Part shown: one piece after another, positions 37,844-46,858 of the stretch
Layout of the letters: every line of letters starts with the position of its first letter
Numbering within the stretch: position 1 is the first letter of the stretch
DNA from: Cellvibrio sp. OA-2007
GTDB lineage: Bacteria > Pseudomonadota > Gammaproteobacteria > Pseudomonadales > Cellvibrionaceae
NCBI RefSeq assembly: GCF_000953825.1
Contig: NZ_BBUL01000096.1
Coordinates: 248,001 to 312,000, forward strand
Length of the DNA stretch: 64,000 nt
Direction: 5' to 3'
Made by a program: the position numbers and the translations under genes
The notes under the pieces: generated by a model
Databases searched by the model: none
The model's input: only the letters and a program-made list of their open reading frames with translations
Told to the model about the DNA's origin: nothing

Positions 37844-37869
37844 TTACAGAAGCACTGGCGATAGAAGAA

Positions 37870-38124
37870 TTACTGTTGCTGTTGCGCTTGCTGCCACTGC
37901 TCTGGCGTAAACGACTTGATGTAATCCACCGCGTGAATACTGCGGTCGGCAAATTGCGCGCTCAGGGTAGACAGCACCAACTGCTGTTTTTTCACGGGAG
38001 TCAAACCGGCAAATGCCGGGCTGACCACAACCAGACCAATGTGATCGCCCATCACTTCGACAGATTTCACATCGCACTCGGGAATTTGGCTTTCAATCAG
38101 CGCTTTGATTTGTTCAGATTGCAT
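37870..38124 (-). CDS. ibaG: BolA-family iron metabolism protein IbaG
   Basis: 84-aa BolA-like protein (YrbA/IbaG) expected to form a 2Fe-2S cluster-bridged complex with a monothiol glutaredoxin. It shows the short BolA fold, with IESQIPECDVKSVEVMGDHIGLVVVSPAFAGL and the HAVDYIKSFTPEQW C-terminus, and ends in a glutamine run. In related genomes it follows mlaB; here mlaB is missing and a terminator lies upstream, so ibaG must have its own promoter within the 160 bases before it. Confidence 0.93.
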   Translation of the reverse strand: MQSEQIKALIESQIPECDVKSVEVMGDHIGLVVVSPAFAGLTPVKKQQLVLSTLSAQFADRSIHAVDYIKSFTPEQWQQAQQQQ

Positions 38125-38282
38125 AGATTTCTCGATAGGGAGTCAGGCCAGCTATGCCCGCGCGGAAAGCGGGACATAATATAGCGATAAGTAAATAAGG
38201 CGCGCAGTTTACCGGAATGTCGCCCATATCGCACCCACAACCCCGATGCAATACACAATCGCTAAACGCCACCCCCCAAAAC

Positions 38283-38313
38283 GCAAAACCCCGGCGCTGG
38301 GCCGGGGTTTTGC
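38283..38313 (-). terminator. Terminator of mlaC
   Basis: A perfect 13-bp stem (GCAAAACCCCGGC with GCCGGGGTTTTGC) encloses a five-base loop. It lies 24 bases beyond the mlaC stop and isolates mlaC from ibaG. Confidence 0.9.
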
Positions 38314-38336
38314 AAACTAACCGATCTTAGATCGTT

Positions 38337-38954
38337 TTAGGCATCTGCAAGCCAGTTGGCGATTACCTTGTCGATATCGCCGTTGTATTTCTTCAGGCTG
38401 GCCTTGAACTGACCACTGAACGATTGCCCCAGATTCACGCCATTGAGCACCACGTTAATCAGTTTCCATTCGCCCGATTTTTCTTTGCGCATGGTGTAAT
38501 CCAACTTGTGCGTAGCACCTTCAATTGCCACTTCTTGTTTCACCACATGCCGAGCCGGGTTCACCTCGTTCACACCCGCAATAGTCACCTTGCTATCGGC
38601 ATAACCCAACACGCCTTTGGCGAGCGACTTTACCATGCCATCTTTAAATACTTTCTGGAATTCTTGGCGCTGGGCAGGCGACGCTTGTTTGTAGGCTTTA
38701 CCCATCACCGAGGCGGCGATAAAGGGGAAATTCACTACATCATTAAGCGCACCTTCTACTTGTTTGAAATAGACATCATCGGCAGTTTTAGCCGCATTTT
38801 TAGCCTTGACCAAGTCAAACAATTGTTGCGCAACAGACTCTACAATCACTTTGGGGGATTGCGTTGCCGCAGGCGCTTGCGCCATAGCAGACAAGCTAAA
38901 CAGCATCGTTAAACCAAAAACAACACCAGAGACTTTGGTGAGTAAATATTTCAT
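38337..38954 (-). CDS. mlaC: Periplasmic phospholipid-shuttle protein MlaC
   Basis: 205-aa periplasmic protein that carries phospholipids between the outer-membrane MlaA-porin complex and the inner-membrane MlaFEDB transporter. The signal peptide ends SAMA at residue 25. The Tol-tol-Ttg2 domain follows (FDLVKAKN, FPFIAASVMGK, QRQEFQKVFKDGMVKSL, WKLINVVLNGVNLGQSFSGQF). GGAAGG before 38954 sets the start. mlaF, mlaE, mlaD and mlaB, its normal operon partners, are missing from both sides, which makes this an isolated mlaC. Confidence 0.94.
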   Translation of the reverse strand: MKYLLTKVSGVVFGLTMLFSLSAMAQAPAATQSPKVIVESVAQQLFDLVKAKNAAKTADDVYFKQVEGALNDVVNFPFIAASVMGKAYKQASPAQRQEFQKVFKDGMVKSLAKGVLGYADSKVTIAGVNEVNPARHVVKQEVAIEGATHKLDYTMRKEKSGEWKLINVVLNGVNLGQSFSGQFKASLKKYNGDIDKVIANWLADA

Positions 38955-39015
38955 CGTAAAACCTTCCATTAATTGATGTGTGGTCATTAAGTCAGAGATG
39001 GCCTTATGCCCGGGC

Positions 39016-39039
39016 TTGCTGGCTGAAAACAGCCAGCAA
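39016..39039 (-). promoter_or_regulatory. Perfect 10-bp hairpin upstream of mlaC
   Basis: TTGCTGGCTG and CAGCCAGCAA flank AAAA. It lies about 60 bases upstream of the mlaC start. No T-run follows on either strand, so an operator or 5' leader structure is more likely than a terminator. Confidence 0.5.
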
Positions 39040-39232
39040 AACCAAAACTCAGACAGCGCGACTTCCTTATGGTGCCATTCTTTATGCGTTACTTATTGGA
39101 TGTGGCGGCTTATTAAACCGAAGGCGCTGCGATCAGGCTTGCGGCGCGCACTATAACACCCCCGTTTTGCCGGTATAAGAAACTTGCCAGAAAAAAGACG
39201 CAAACTTCCCTCGCCATGCAAACCCTGAAAGC

Positions 39233-39238
39233 TATAAT
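39233..39238 (+). promoter_or_regulatory. Candidate -10 element of the kdsD-lptCAB operon
   Basis: TATAAT is an exact sigma-70 -10 hexamer, 85 bases before the kdsD ATG. No good -35 element lies at 16-18 bases, so it is a candidate only. Confidence 0.45.
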
Positions 39239-39322
39239 GCCCGACCATGATTAACCGGAGATGACCAGCGCTATGACTGATGGCGTTAAAATCCCGGCTC
39301 CACCACTTTGGAACGCAATACT

Positions 39323-40291
39323 ATGACCGCTTTCGATTATGTTGGCTCTGCGCTGCGCACCATCCGCCTCGAAGCGGAAGCGGTGACTGCGTTAGCTGAA
39401 CGTATAGACGGCCAATTCACCGCCGCCTGCGAACTTATCCTCAATTGCAGCGGCCGCGTGATTGTCACAGGCATGGGCAAATCCGGCCATATAGGCAAAA
39501 AAATCGCCGCTACTCTCGCCAGCACCGGCACTCCGGCATTTTTTGTTCACCCGGGCGAAGCTAGCCATGGCGACTTGGGCATGATCACCCAAAACGACAT
39601 AGTGCTCGCCATCTCCTACTCGGGCACCTCAAGCGAAATAGTTACCCTGCTGCCACTGTTCAAACGCGCCGGCATCAAGATCATCAGCATGACCGCCAAT
39701 AGCCAATCCACACTCGCCGAAGTCGCCGAAGTGAATTTGGATATCAGCGTCGCCTTTGAGGCCTGCCCATTGGATCTTGCGCCCACCTCCAGCACCACCG
39801 CCACCCTGGTCATGGGCGATGCACTGGCCATTGCACTGCTGGAAGCACGCGGTTTTACCGCCGAAGATTTCGCCTTTTCTCACCCCGGCGGCGCACTCGG
39901 GCGCAAACTCCTGTTGCGTATCGCCGATGTGATGCACAGCGGCGATGACATTCCACGCGTCAGCGCCAGCACCCCCATGCTCGATGCGCTGATGGTAATG
40001 TCAGACAAAGGTTTTGGCATGACAACGGTAATGGAAGGCGATGAATTGCTCGGGATTTTCACCGATGGCGACTTGCGCCGCAGTATCGATAAAGGTGTCG
40101 ATATCCGCATTGCCACCGTGGGTGAACTAATGAACACCACACCCAAAATGCTGCGCGAAAACACCTTGGCGGCAGAGGCACTGGCGCTAATGGAACAGGC
40201 AAGAATTAACGTATTACTGGTCACTAACGAACAAAAAAAACTTGTTGGTGTCGTAAAAATCAATGACCTGCTGCGCGCAGGCATTATCTAA
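39323..40291 (+). CDS. kdsD: D-arabinose 5-phosphate isomerase
   Basis: 322-aa enzyme converting ribulose 5-phosphate to arabinose 5-phosphate, the precursor of Kdo in LPS. The N-terminal SIS sugar-isomerase domain (about 35-180: VTGMGKSGHIGKKIAATLASTGTPAFFVHPGEASHGDLGM) is followed by two CBS domains (about 205-322). The ATG at 39323 aligns with the family; a TTG 15 bases earlier is in frame. It heads kdsD-kdsC-lptC-lptA-lptB. Confidence 0.96.
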   Translation: MTAFDYVGSALRTIRLEAEAVTALAERIDGQFTAACELILNCSGRVIVTGMGKSGHIGKKIAATLASTGTPAFFVHPGEASHGDLGMITQNDIVLAISYSGTSSEIVTLLPLFKRAGIKIISMTANSQSTLAEVAEVNLDISVAFEACPLDLAPTSSTTATLVMGDALAIALLEARGFTAEDFAFSHPGGALGRKLLLRIADVMHSGDDIPRVSASTPMLDALMVMSDKGFGMTTVMEGDELLGIFTDGDLRRSIDKGVDIRIATVGELMNTTPKMLRENTLAAEALALMEQARINVLLVTNEQKKLVGVVKINDLLRAGII

Positions 40292-40306
40292 CCACGGAAG
40301 CACTGC

Positions 40307-40861
40307 ATGAACCATGAATTGAGCCCTGAATTGCGCAAGCGCGCCGCGCGCATTAAATTGCTGTTGTTAGATGTAGACGGTGTACTGACCGATGGCCGAC
40401 TCTTTTTTGGCAACAACGGTGAAGAACTTAAATCCTTCAGCACGCTGGATGGTCAGGGGCTGAAAATCCTGCAAAAAAGCGGAGTAAAAGTAGGCATTAT
40501 CACCGGTCGCACCAGCAATCTGGTCGCCCGCCGCGCGAGCAATTTAGGCATCAACATTCTGGTGCAAGGGCGCGAAGATAAGTGGGATGCACTGCAAGAG
40601 ATACTGCAGGAACACCCGTTTGATTTGAATGACATCGCCTTTATGGGCGATGACTGGCCCGACTTAACCGTGATGACCCGCGTCGGCCTCGCCTTGACTG
40701 TTGCCAATGCTCATCCAAGTGTTGTTAGCCGCGCTCATTGGCAAAGCACCGAGCGCGGTGGCGAAGGCGCAGTGCGCGCCGCGTGCGATTTAATCATGCA
40801 GGCACAGGGTACATTTGATGCGGCATTAGCACCCTTTTTAGCCTCTAACAGTGAAGTTTAG
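40307..40861 (+). CDS. kdsC: Kdo 8-phosphate phosphatase
   Basis: 184-aa HAD-superfamily phosphatase that dephosphorylates Kdo 8-phosphate to Kdo. The catalytic DxD motif is D22-V-D24 (LLLDVDGVLTDG), and GDDWPDL is the metal-binding motif. It is of the capless C0 type, which works as a tetramer. It lies 15 bases after kdsD, and its stop is next to the lptC start. Confidence 0.96.
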   Translation: MNHELSPELRKRAARIKLLLLDVDGVLTDGRLFFGNNGEELKSFSTLDGQGLKILQKSGVKVGIITGRTSNLVARRASNLGINILVQGREDKWDALQEILQEHPFDLNDIAFMGDDWPDLTVMTRVGLALTVANAHPSVVSRAHWQSTERGGEGAVRAACDLIMQAQGTFDAALAPFLASNSEV

Positions 40862-40864
40862 GTG

Positions 40865-41476
40865 ATGGCTTTTTTGCAACGGATCTACAAAATCCACGAA
40901 TATATTCCGGCGCCTTGGCTAATCGCCTTTGCACTGGTGATCTGTTTTTTTGCTTTCTCATTGCGCCAAAAAGCTGAATTGGCAAACCACGAATATGACC
41001 CCAGTGGTTTTCCACAATTTTATATGCAAGAGGTAAAAACCCGCGAATTTGATTCACAAGGCCGCCTGCATTATCAGTTATCGACACCACAAATCACCCA
41101 CTACCAATTAAATCCCGATGGCCCGTCAGATCGCGATTACACGCTGATCCAGCATCCGGATATGGCTTTTTACGATGCCGAATCCGCAGCGCCCTGGTTA
41201 GTCACCGCTGAAACTGGTCGCAGCGAAGCCAACGCCCAACTTATTCGCCTGCTTGATAATGTATTAATTCAACAGCAGACGCCGACACAGGGATTGATTC
41301 AAATCACCACTAGCGAGCTGCGCGTGCGCGCCAGTGAACAATTCGCGGAAACCGACAAAGCTGTTAAGATGCGCAGCGCTAAAGGTCAGATAGATGCGAT
41401 TGGTATGGATGCCGACCTGGCGCAGAGTCGGCTTCAGTTAAAGTCCCAGGTTAAGGCTGTTTATGATCCCCGCTAA
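40865..41476 (+). CDS. lptC: LPS export protein LptC
   Basis: 203-aa inner-membrane protein of the Lpt machine, with one N-terminal membrane helix (residues 15-35) and a periplasmic beta-jellyroll that receives LPS from LptB2FG and passes it to LptA. A GTG directly before the ATG is an alternative start. The gene's 3' end overlaps lptA by 14 bases, indicating coupled translation. Sequence similarity to E. coli LptC is low; context and architecture support the call. Confidence 0.9.
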   Translation: MAFLQRIYKIHEYIPAPWLIAFALVICFFAFSLRQKAELANHEYDPSGFPQFYMQEVKTREFDSQGRLHYQLSTPQITHYQLNPDGPSDRDYTLIQHPDMAFYDAESAAPWLVTAETGRSEANAQLIRLLDNVLIQQQTPTQGLIQITTSELRVRASEQFAETDKAVKMRSAKGQIDAIGMDADLAQSRLQLKSQVKAVYDPR

Positions 41477-42041
41477 ATTTCGTTTTGTTTTATCCCCAAT
41501 TGCAGTGGCAATCGCTGCATTTATCGCCAGCTATAGCACCACCAGCCTGGCTCTACCCAGCGACAAACATGAAACCATTCGCGGCTCAGCGGACAACCTT
41601 ACTGTCGATCAAAAAAATGGGGTGGCGACCTATACGGGTTCGGTAAAAATTCAACAGGGCTCGCTAGTGATTACTGCGGAGTCGATTGTGATTCACACCA
41701 ACCCTGACAGCAGCGTGGAAAAAATGATCGCCTCCGGCAACCCGGCGCGCTTCCAGCAGCAGCCCGAAAAAGATCAAGGTGTCGTCACCGCCGCAGCCAA
41801 ACAAATTACTTACACCCCCAGCAACGAGCATCTGGTATTAATTGAAGATGCATCAGTTGAGCAAAACGGTGCAGTGATGAGCGGCCCCCATATTGATTAC
41901 GACTTAGTGAAAGAAGTGATGAAAGCAGCTGGCAATACCAGCGCATCCGGCACCGGCCAGCGAATCGAAATTGTGATTCCGCCAAAGACGAACAACACCG
42001 ACCCAAGTGCTCCCACCTCATCATCCAACGCTGCGCAATAA
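41463..42041 (+). CDS. lptA: Periplasmic LPS bridge protein LptA
   Basis: 192-aa periplasmic protein of the OstA/LptA fold that forms the bridge carrying LPS to the outer membrane. The signal peptide ends near SLA (residue 30). [44 protein letters not shown] and GPHIDYDL are typical jellyroll strands. The tail is Ser/Thr/Pro rich. It overlaps lptC and is five bases before lptB. Confidence 0.94.
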   Translation: MIPAKFRFVLSPIAVAIAAFIASYSTTSLALPSDKHETIRGSADNLTVDQKNGVATYTGSVKIQQGSLVITAESIVIHTNPDSSVEKMIASGNPARFQQQPEKDQGVVTAAAKQITYTPSNEHLVLIEDASVEQNGAVMSGPHIDYDLVKEVMKAAGNTSASGTGQRIEIVIPPKTNNTDPSAPTSSSNAAQ

Positions 42042-42046
42042 TACCT

Positions 42047-42772
42047 ATGCCTACTCTGCACGCACGCCATCTGGCTAAAAGCTACAAAAAACGCAAAGTC
42101 GTTATCGACGTATCCATCACCGTTGAAAGCGGCCGCATTGTTGGTTTACTCGGCCCCAATGGCGCGGGTAAAACCACCTGTTTTTATATGATTGCCGGGC
42201 TGGTAGCTGCTGATAACGGCACAGTGTTGATTGACGACCGCGATCTTACCCAGCTCCCAATTCACGGGCGCGCGCGCGCAGGTATTGGCTATTTGCCGCA
42301 GGAGGCATCGATTTTCCGCAAGCTGAGCGTTGCCGATAACATCATGGCGATTCTGGAGACACGCAAGGATTTAGATAGCTTTCAACGTCAGGCAAAGCTC
42401 GAATCGCTGCTGAGCGAGTTCCATATCACCCACATCCGCGACAGCTTGGGCATGGCACTTTCGGGCGGTGAACGCCGCCGGGTAGAAATCGCCCGCGCGC
42501 TGGCCACCGACCCTAAATTCATTCTGCTCGATGAACCCTTTGCCGGTGTTGACCCCATCTCTGTCAACGACATCAAAGAAATTGTGCGCCACCTTAAAGA
42601 TCGCGGCATCGGCGTGTTAATTACCGACCACAACGTGCGCGAGACGCTGGATATCTGCGAGACCGCTTATATTGTCAGCGAAGGCCACATTATTGCCGAA
42701 GGTGATGCCGACACAGTACTCAGCAACAGCAAAGTGCGTGAAGTCTATCTGGGCGAAAATTTCCGCTTGTAA
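42047..42772 (+). CDS. lptB: LPS export ABC transporter ATPase LptB
   Basis: 241-aa ATPase, identical in length to E. coli LptB, powering LPS extraction through LptFG (genes not in the window). Walker A is GPNGAGKTT, the signature [10 protein letters not shown], Walker [14 protein letters not shown] and the switch histidine lies in ITDHNVRE. It is the last gene of the kdsD operon, followed by about 200 non-coding bases before rpoN. Confidence 0.97.
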   Translation: MPTLHARHLAKSYKKRKVVIDVSITVESGRIVGLLGPNGAGKTTCFYMIAGLVAADNGTVLIDDRDLTQLPIHGRARAGIGYLPQEASIFRKLSVADNIMAILETRKDLDSFQRQAKLESLLSEFHITHIRDSLGMALSGGERRRVEIARALATDPKFILLDEPFAGVDPISVNDIKEIVRHLKDRGIGVLITDHNVRETLDICETAYIVSEGHIIAEGDADTVLSNSKVREVYLGENFRL

Positions 42773-42872
42773 GCGTGTGAACCGCCGGCACCAAGAGTGT
42801 TACCAGCCGCCCTCTTGGCACCACCATAAGCAACACACAAAAAACTTGACAAGTAACAATCTTTATCCATTA

Positions 42873-42886
42873 GGCACAAAGCTTGC
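42873..42886 (+). promoter_or_regulatory. Sigma-54-type promoter signature upstream of rpoN
   Basis: AGGCACAAAGCTTGCT at 42872-42887 matches the -24/-12 consensus (GGCAC-N5-TTGC) with invariant GG and GC exactly ten bases apart. It ends 89 bases before the rpoN start. A TTGACA at 42846-42851 just upstream has no convincing -10 partner. Confidence 0.55.
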
Positions 42887-42975
42887 TTAACTGTATTGCT
42901 TGCGCGCCAAACCCTGACTAAACTCCACTTATCCGATGTTTTCCATCCGCGTTATAAGGGTTTGTCGTTCACATA

Positions 42976-44580
42976 ATGAAGCAATCTCTCCAGCTCAAAC
43001 TCGGTCAACAGCTGACCATGACCCCACAATTGCAACAGGCTATTCGCCTTTTGCAACTATCGACCTTAGATCTGCAACAAGAAATCCAGGAAGCGCTCGA
43101 ATCCAACCCAATGCTGGAAATGGAAGAAGCCTTCGATTCGCCAAACGCAACCAATGAGTATGAAGGTAGCGAGCAGGACAAAGCAGACTACACCCGCCAG
43201 TTGGAAATCGCCGCAGAAGCGGGCGCTGATCACGGCAGCGACTTTACCGCAAGCGAAAACTTCTCCTCTACTGGCGACAATTACAGCGAGACCAGTAGCA
43301 CCAACGATGGCGATAGCGATGTCTATGGCGAAGGCGACAGCTTTAGCGCAGACAGCGGCGATTGGAGCGACTCCATTCCCAGCGATTTGCCAGTAGATAC
43401 CAGTTGGGATGATGTGTACCAATCCTCCTCTAGCGGCAGCTCCAGCAATTACGACAACGAAGACGGTGATTTCGAGAGCCGCCGCGCAGTGACCGATTCG
43501 CTCTACGACCACCTGATGTGGCAATTGAATCTGACGCCTATGTCGGACCGCGACCGTGTACTGGCCATGGCAATTATCGATGCAGTGGAGCCCAGCGGCA
43601 TGCTGTCCATCAGTATCGAAGAAATTTTTGAAGGTATGCGCGGCGATTTTGAAGAGCTGGAACTCGATGAAGTCCAAGCCGTTCAACACCGTTTACAGCA
43701 GTTTGATCCCTGCGGCGTGTGCAGCCAAAATCTATCTGAATGCCTGCTGGTACAGTTGCAACAATTTGACCCCAAAACGCCGTTTTTGGAAGCAGCAAAG
43801 TTAATTACCAAACAATACTTGCCAGTGCTCGGCAGCCGCGATTATCGCCAGCTGATGCGCCGTACCAAATTAAAAGAAGCAGAGTTAAGCCAAGCGGTAG
43901 CCTTAATTCAAAGTTTAAATCCGCGGCCGGGCGATATGATTGCCAATGGCGATACCGAATACGTTGTTCCCGATGTATTTGTCGACAAACGCGATGGTCG
44001 CTGGATCGTTGAACTCAACCCGGACATAGCACCGCGCTTGCGCATCAACTCCGATTACGCCTCCATGGTGAAACGCGCCGACTCCAGCACCGACAACACA
44101 TTTTTAAAAGATAATCTGCAAGAAGCGCGCTGGTTCTTAAAAAGTTTGCAGAGCCGCAATGAAACCCTGCTGAAAGTGGCGAGCTGTATCGTAGAAAAAC
44201 AGCGCGGCTTTTTAGATTACGGCCCCGAGGCAATGAAGCCATTGGTGTTGCACGATATAGCCGAAATTGTGGAGATGCACGAATCGACTATTTCGCGAGT
44301 CACTACGCAAAAATACATGCACACACCGCAGGGTATTTTTGAATTGAAATATTTTTTCTCCAGTCACGTCAGCACCGACAGCGGCGGAGAGTGTTCATCG
44401 ACTGCGATTCGCGCCATCATCAAAAAATTGGTCAGCGCAGAGAATCCGAAAAAACCATTGAGCGACAGTAAAATTACCGACCTGCTCGGCGAGCAAGGCA
44501 TTCAAGTGGCGCGACGTACGATTGCAAAATATCGTGAGTCGCTCAACATTCCGCCATCGAATGAGCGCAAAACGATTTAG
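42976..44580 (+). CDS. rpoN: RNA polymerase sigma-54 factor
   Basis: 534-aa alternative sigma factor for -24/-12 promoters, dependent on AAA+ activators. Region I (residues 1-50, [22 protein letters not shown]) is glutamine-rich as usual. Region II (about 52-168) is an unusually long acidic Ser/Asp/Gly-rich segment, which explains a length above E. coli RpoN (477 aa). The core-binding domain follows. A helix-turn-helix lies in [22 protein letters not shown], and the RpoN box [10 protein letters not shown] spans 512-521. It precedes hpf and ptsN, the conserved order. Confidence 0.97.
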   Translation: MKQSLQLKLGQQLTMTPQLQQAIRLLQLSTLDLQQEIQEALESNPMLEMEEAFDSPNATNEYEGSEQDKADYTRQLEIAAEAGADHGSDFTASENFSSTGDNYSETSSTNDGDSDVYGEGDSFSADSGDWSDSIPSDLPVDTSWDDVYQSSSSGSSSNYDNEDGDFESRRAVTDSLYDHLMWQLNLTPMSDRDRVLAMAIIDAVEPSGMLSISIEEIFEGMRGDFEELELDEVQAVQHRLQQFDPCGVCSQNLSECLLVQLQQFDPKTPFLEAAKLITKQYLPVLGSRDYRQLMRRTKLKEAELSQAVALIQSLNPRPGDMIANGDTEYVVPDVFVDKRDGRWIVELNPDIAPRLRINSDYASMVKRADSSTDNTFLKDNLQEARWFLKSLQSRNETLLKVASCIVEKQRGFLDYGPEAMKPLVLHDIAEIVEMHESTISRVTTQKYMHTPQGIFELKYFFSSHVSTDSGGECSSTAIRAIIKKLVSAENPKKPLSDSKITDLLGEQGIQVARRTIAKYRESLNIPPSNERKTI

Positions 44581-44686
44581 CAATTAATGCTCAAAATAGC
44601 TAGATTAACAGTGTGAGTCTAATGTAGGTTGTATTGTGAGGCTGCTCTAGTAACAGCCGTTTTGTTTCCAGCGAGAGGAAGTACTT

Positions 44687-44977
44687 ATGCAATTAAATAT
44701 CAGCGGTCACCACGTAGAAGTAACTGATTCAATGAGAGAGTATGTCTCCAGTAAATTGGAGCGACTGAGCCTGCACAACGACCGCATCACCAGTGTTAAT
44801 GTCATCCTCTCGGTAGATAAACTGATTCAAAAAGCAGAAGCCACTATTCATGTAAGCGGTAAAGATTTATTTGCCGATGCCACCCATGAAGATTTGTATA
44901 CCGCTATTGATGCACTATCCGACAAGCTTGATCGTCAATTGATTAAACACAAAGAGAAAATGCGCAGTCATCGCTGA
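44687..44977 (+). CDS. hpf: Ribosome hibernation-promoting factor
   Basis: 96-aa short-form HPF/YhbH that stabilises 100S ribosome dimers in stationary phase. It shows the beta-alpha fold start MQLNISGHHVEVTDSMREYVSSKLERL and the DLFADATHEDLYTAIDALSDKLDRQLIKHKEK helix. GAGGAAG precedes the ATG. It lies between rpoN and ptsN, as in most gammaproteobacteria. Confidence 0.97.
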   Translation: MQLNISGHHVEVTDSMREYVSSKLERLSLHNDRITSVNVILSVDKLIQKAEATIHVSGKDLFADATHEDLYTAIDALSDKLDRQLIKHKEKMRSHR

Positions 44978-45076
44978 GTGCATGGCAGCCAGCCATCGTT
45001 AATTTGAACCTATGCCGTCATTGCTAGTATGCGATGTCGGCATCACTTGTTGAGAGATGCACAGCATCACCTTGTT

Positions 45077-45526
45077 ATGCAAATTCAATCCCTGATTAGC
45101 CCCGGCCGCACACTTTGTGGCGTTGAAGGTGGCAGTAAAAAACGTGCACTGGAGTTGCTCGCCAACACCATTGCACAAGATATTCCCGATATCGATGCCG
45201 ATGAATTATTTCGCCGCCTGATTGGCCGCGAGCGTCTGGGATCTACCGGCATAGGCCACGGCATTGCGATTCCCCACTGCCGGGTTGAGCATTGCAGCGG
45301 CACCGTAGGTGCGCTGATCACTCTGGCTGCGCCAATCGACTTCGATGCCATAGACTCGCAGCCAGTCGATATTTTATTCGCCATGCTGGTGCCGGAAGAT
45401 GCCCACAGCGAACACTTACAAACCCTCGCCGCGCTTGCTGGTGCATTAAATAACGCTGAATACCGCCAGCGTTTGCGGGCGGCCAAGAGCAACGAAGCGC
45501 TTTATCAAGCAGCGCTAATCACTTAA
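45077..45526 (+). CDS. ptsN: Nitrogen PTS EIIA component PtsN
   Basis: 149-aa EIIA-Ntr phosphoprotein, the output of the regulatory PTS that adjusts potassium transport and nitrogen or carbon responses. The phosphorylated residue should be H67 in GIGHGIAIPHCR. The ATG at 45077 gives the standard start (SLISPGRTL); an in-frame ATG 48 bases upstream adds unrelated residues, but neither has a strong ribosome-binding site. It is followed after 13 bases by rapZ and then by ptsO. Confidence 0.94.
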   Translation: MQIQSLISPGRTLCGVEGGSKKRALELLANTIAQDIPDIDADELFRRLIGRERLGSTGIGHGIAIPHCRVEHCSGTVGALITLAAPIDFDAIDSQPVDILFAMLVPEDAHSEHLQTLAALAGALNNAEYRQRLRAAKSNEALYQAALIT

Positions 45527-45539
45527 GCAGGGCTTTGTT

Positions 45540-46409
45540 ATGCATCTGGTGATCGTCAGCGGCCTGTCAGGGTCGGGTAAAAGTACAGCGCTTCACGTTT
45601 TGGAAGACGTGGGTTTTAACTGTATCGACAATCTGCCGGTGAGCCTGTTGCCCGCACTGGTTGCCCAGATCCAGATCCACAAAGACGACCAGCACCGGTT
45701 TGCGATTGGCATAGATGTGCGCAATGCCTGGCAGGATCTGGCTATCTTTCCGCAAATGATCAGCACCCTTAAGGAAGCCCACCTACCCTTCCAAACCCTG
45801 TTTCTGGATTCACAGCAACCAGTACTAATCCAACGTTTTAGTGAAACCCGGCGCAAACATCCGCTGTCTGATAAACACACCAGCTTGGAAGAAGCGATCC
45901 GCGCCGAGCAGCAGTTGCTTGAACCGATTCGCGACTGCGCCGATCAAGTCATCGACACCAGCCATCTGAATTTGCACGAACTGCGCGATTTGGTGAAAGA
46001 GCGTGTGGTGGGACGCAGTGAATCAACTATGGCGATTCTGTTTGAATCCTTTGGCTTCAAACACGGAGTGCCGGTCAATGCCGATTTGGTATTCGATGCG
46101 CGCTGCCTGCCCAATCCGCATTGGAAACCTGCACTGCGGCCACAGACCGGCAGAGATCAGGATGTAATCGACTTTCTTGAAGAGCAGGTCACCGTCAAAG
46201 AAATGTACGAGGACATTGAACACTACTTAACACGCTGGCTGCCGCGCTATCAGGCCAATAACCGCAGCTACATTACCATTGCGATAGGCTGTACCGGCGG
46301 CCAACACCGCTCAGTGTATTTATCCGAGCGGCTACAAAAACATTTCGACAACAGTTTTAGCGATGTGCAAGTTCGTCATCGCGACATTAACAAACACAAA
46401 AAACCCTAA
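45540..46409 (+). CDS. rapZ: RNase adaptor protein RapZ
   Basis: 289-aa nucleotide-binding protein. The P-loop GLSGSGKST lies at residues 8-16. In enterics the C-terminal domain binds glucosamine 6-phosphate and the small RNA GlmZ, directing RNase E to control glmS; here the sRNAs are unknown. Conserved C-terminal GCTGGQHRSVY is present. It forms a tight unit with ptsN and ptsO (gaps 13 and 3 bases). Confidence 0.96.
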   Translation: MHLVIVSGLSGSGKSTALHVLEDVGFNCIDNLPVSLLPALVAQIQIHKDDQHRFAIGIDVRNAWQDLAIFPQMISTLKEAHLPFQTLFLDSQQPVLIQRFSETRRKHPLSDKHTSLEEAIRAEQQLLEPIRDCADQVIDTSHLNLHELRDLVKERVVGRSESTMAILFESFGFKHGVPVNADLVFDARCLPNPHWKPALRPQTGRDQDVIDFLEEQVTVKEMYEDIEHYLTRWLPRYQANNRSYITIAIGCTGGQHRSVYLSERLQKHFDNSFSDVQVRHRDINKHKKP

Positions 46410-46412
46410 ACC

Positions 46413-46685
46413 ATGCACATCGAAACACTCGACATCATCAATAAACGCGGCCTGCATGCACGCGCTGCAGCTAAACTTGCTACCCTTGCCAACCAGTATC
46501 AGGCCAAGGTGCAAGCGCGTGTCGGCGAAGGCCACTGGGCCGATGCCAAGAGCGTGATGTCATTGATGTTATTGGCTGCAAGTCAGGGAACCGCTTTGCA
46601 AGTCAGCGTGGAAGGCGAGGATGCCGAAGCCGCACTATGCGCGATCCGCACGTTGATTGCCGACCGCTTTGAAGAAGGCGAATAG
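46413..46685 (+). CDS. ptsO: Nitrogen PTS phosphocarrier NPr
   Basis: 90-aa HPr-like phosphocarrier, the same length as E. coli NPr. It passes phosphate from EI-Ntr (PtsP) to PtsN. The phosphorylated histidine is H15 in NKRGLHARAA, and KSVMSLMLLAASQG carries the conserved serine. It begins three bases after rapZ. ptsP is not in the window. Confidence 0.96.
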   Translation: MHIETLDIINKRGLHARAAAKLATLANQYQAKVQARVGEGHWADAKSVMSLMLLAASQGTALQVSVEGEDAEAALCAIRTLIADRFEEGE

Positions 46686-46858
46686 ACCAACTATCGTTAT
46701 AGTCAGCTATTCTCCAACAGACATTCTGGCAAAAGCGGTTGTTGTTGTTGCTTTTCTGCACTAAGCTGCGCGACCTTTTCCGGCGCCTTGTATTACACGC
46801 TTTTGCCGGTTTACCCCTATATTCATTTGCGCTTTGCGCACCAAGTACAGTTATTCTT

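Larger units (their letters stand above)
38955..39322. other. Divergent mlaC/kdsD region, 368 bases, no gene seen
   Basis: In related genomes mlaF-mlaE-mlaD would occupy the place between mlaC and kdsD. Here there is a hairpin in the mlaC leader (39016-39039) and a TATAAT element before kdsD. A 17-codon ORF (39273-39326) overlaps the kdsD start by an ATGA and might be a leader peptide, but its ribosome-binding site is poorly spaced. No remnant of mlaD coding sequence was recognised. Confidence 0.6.
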
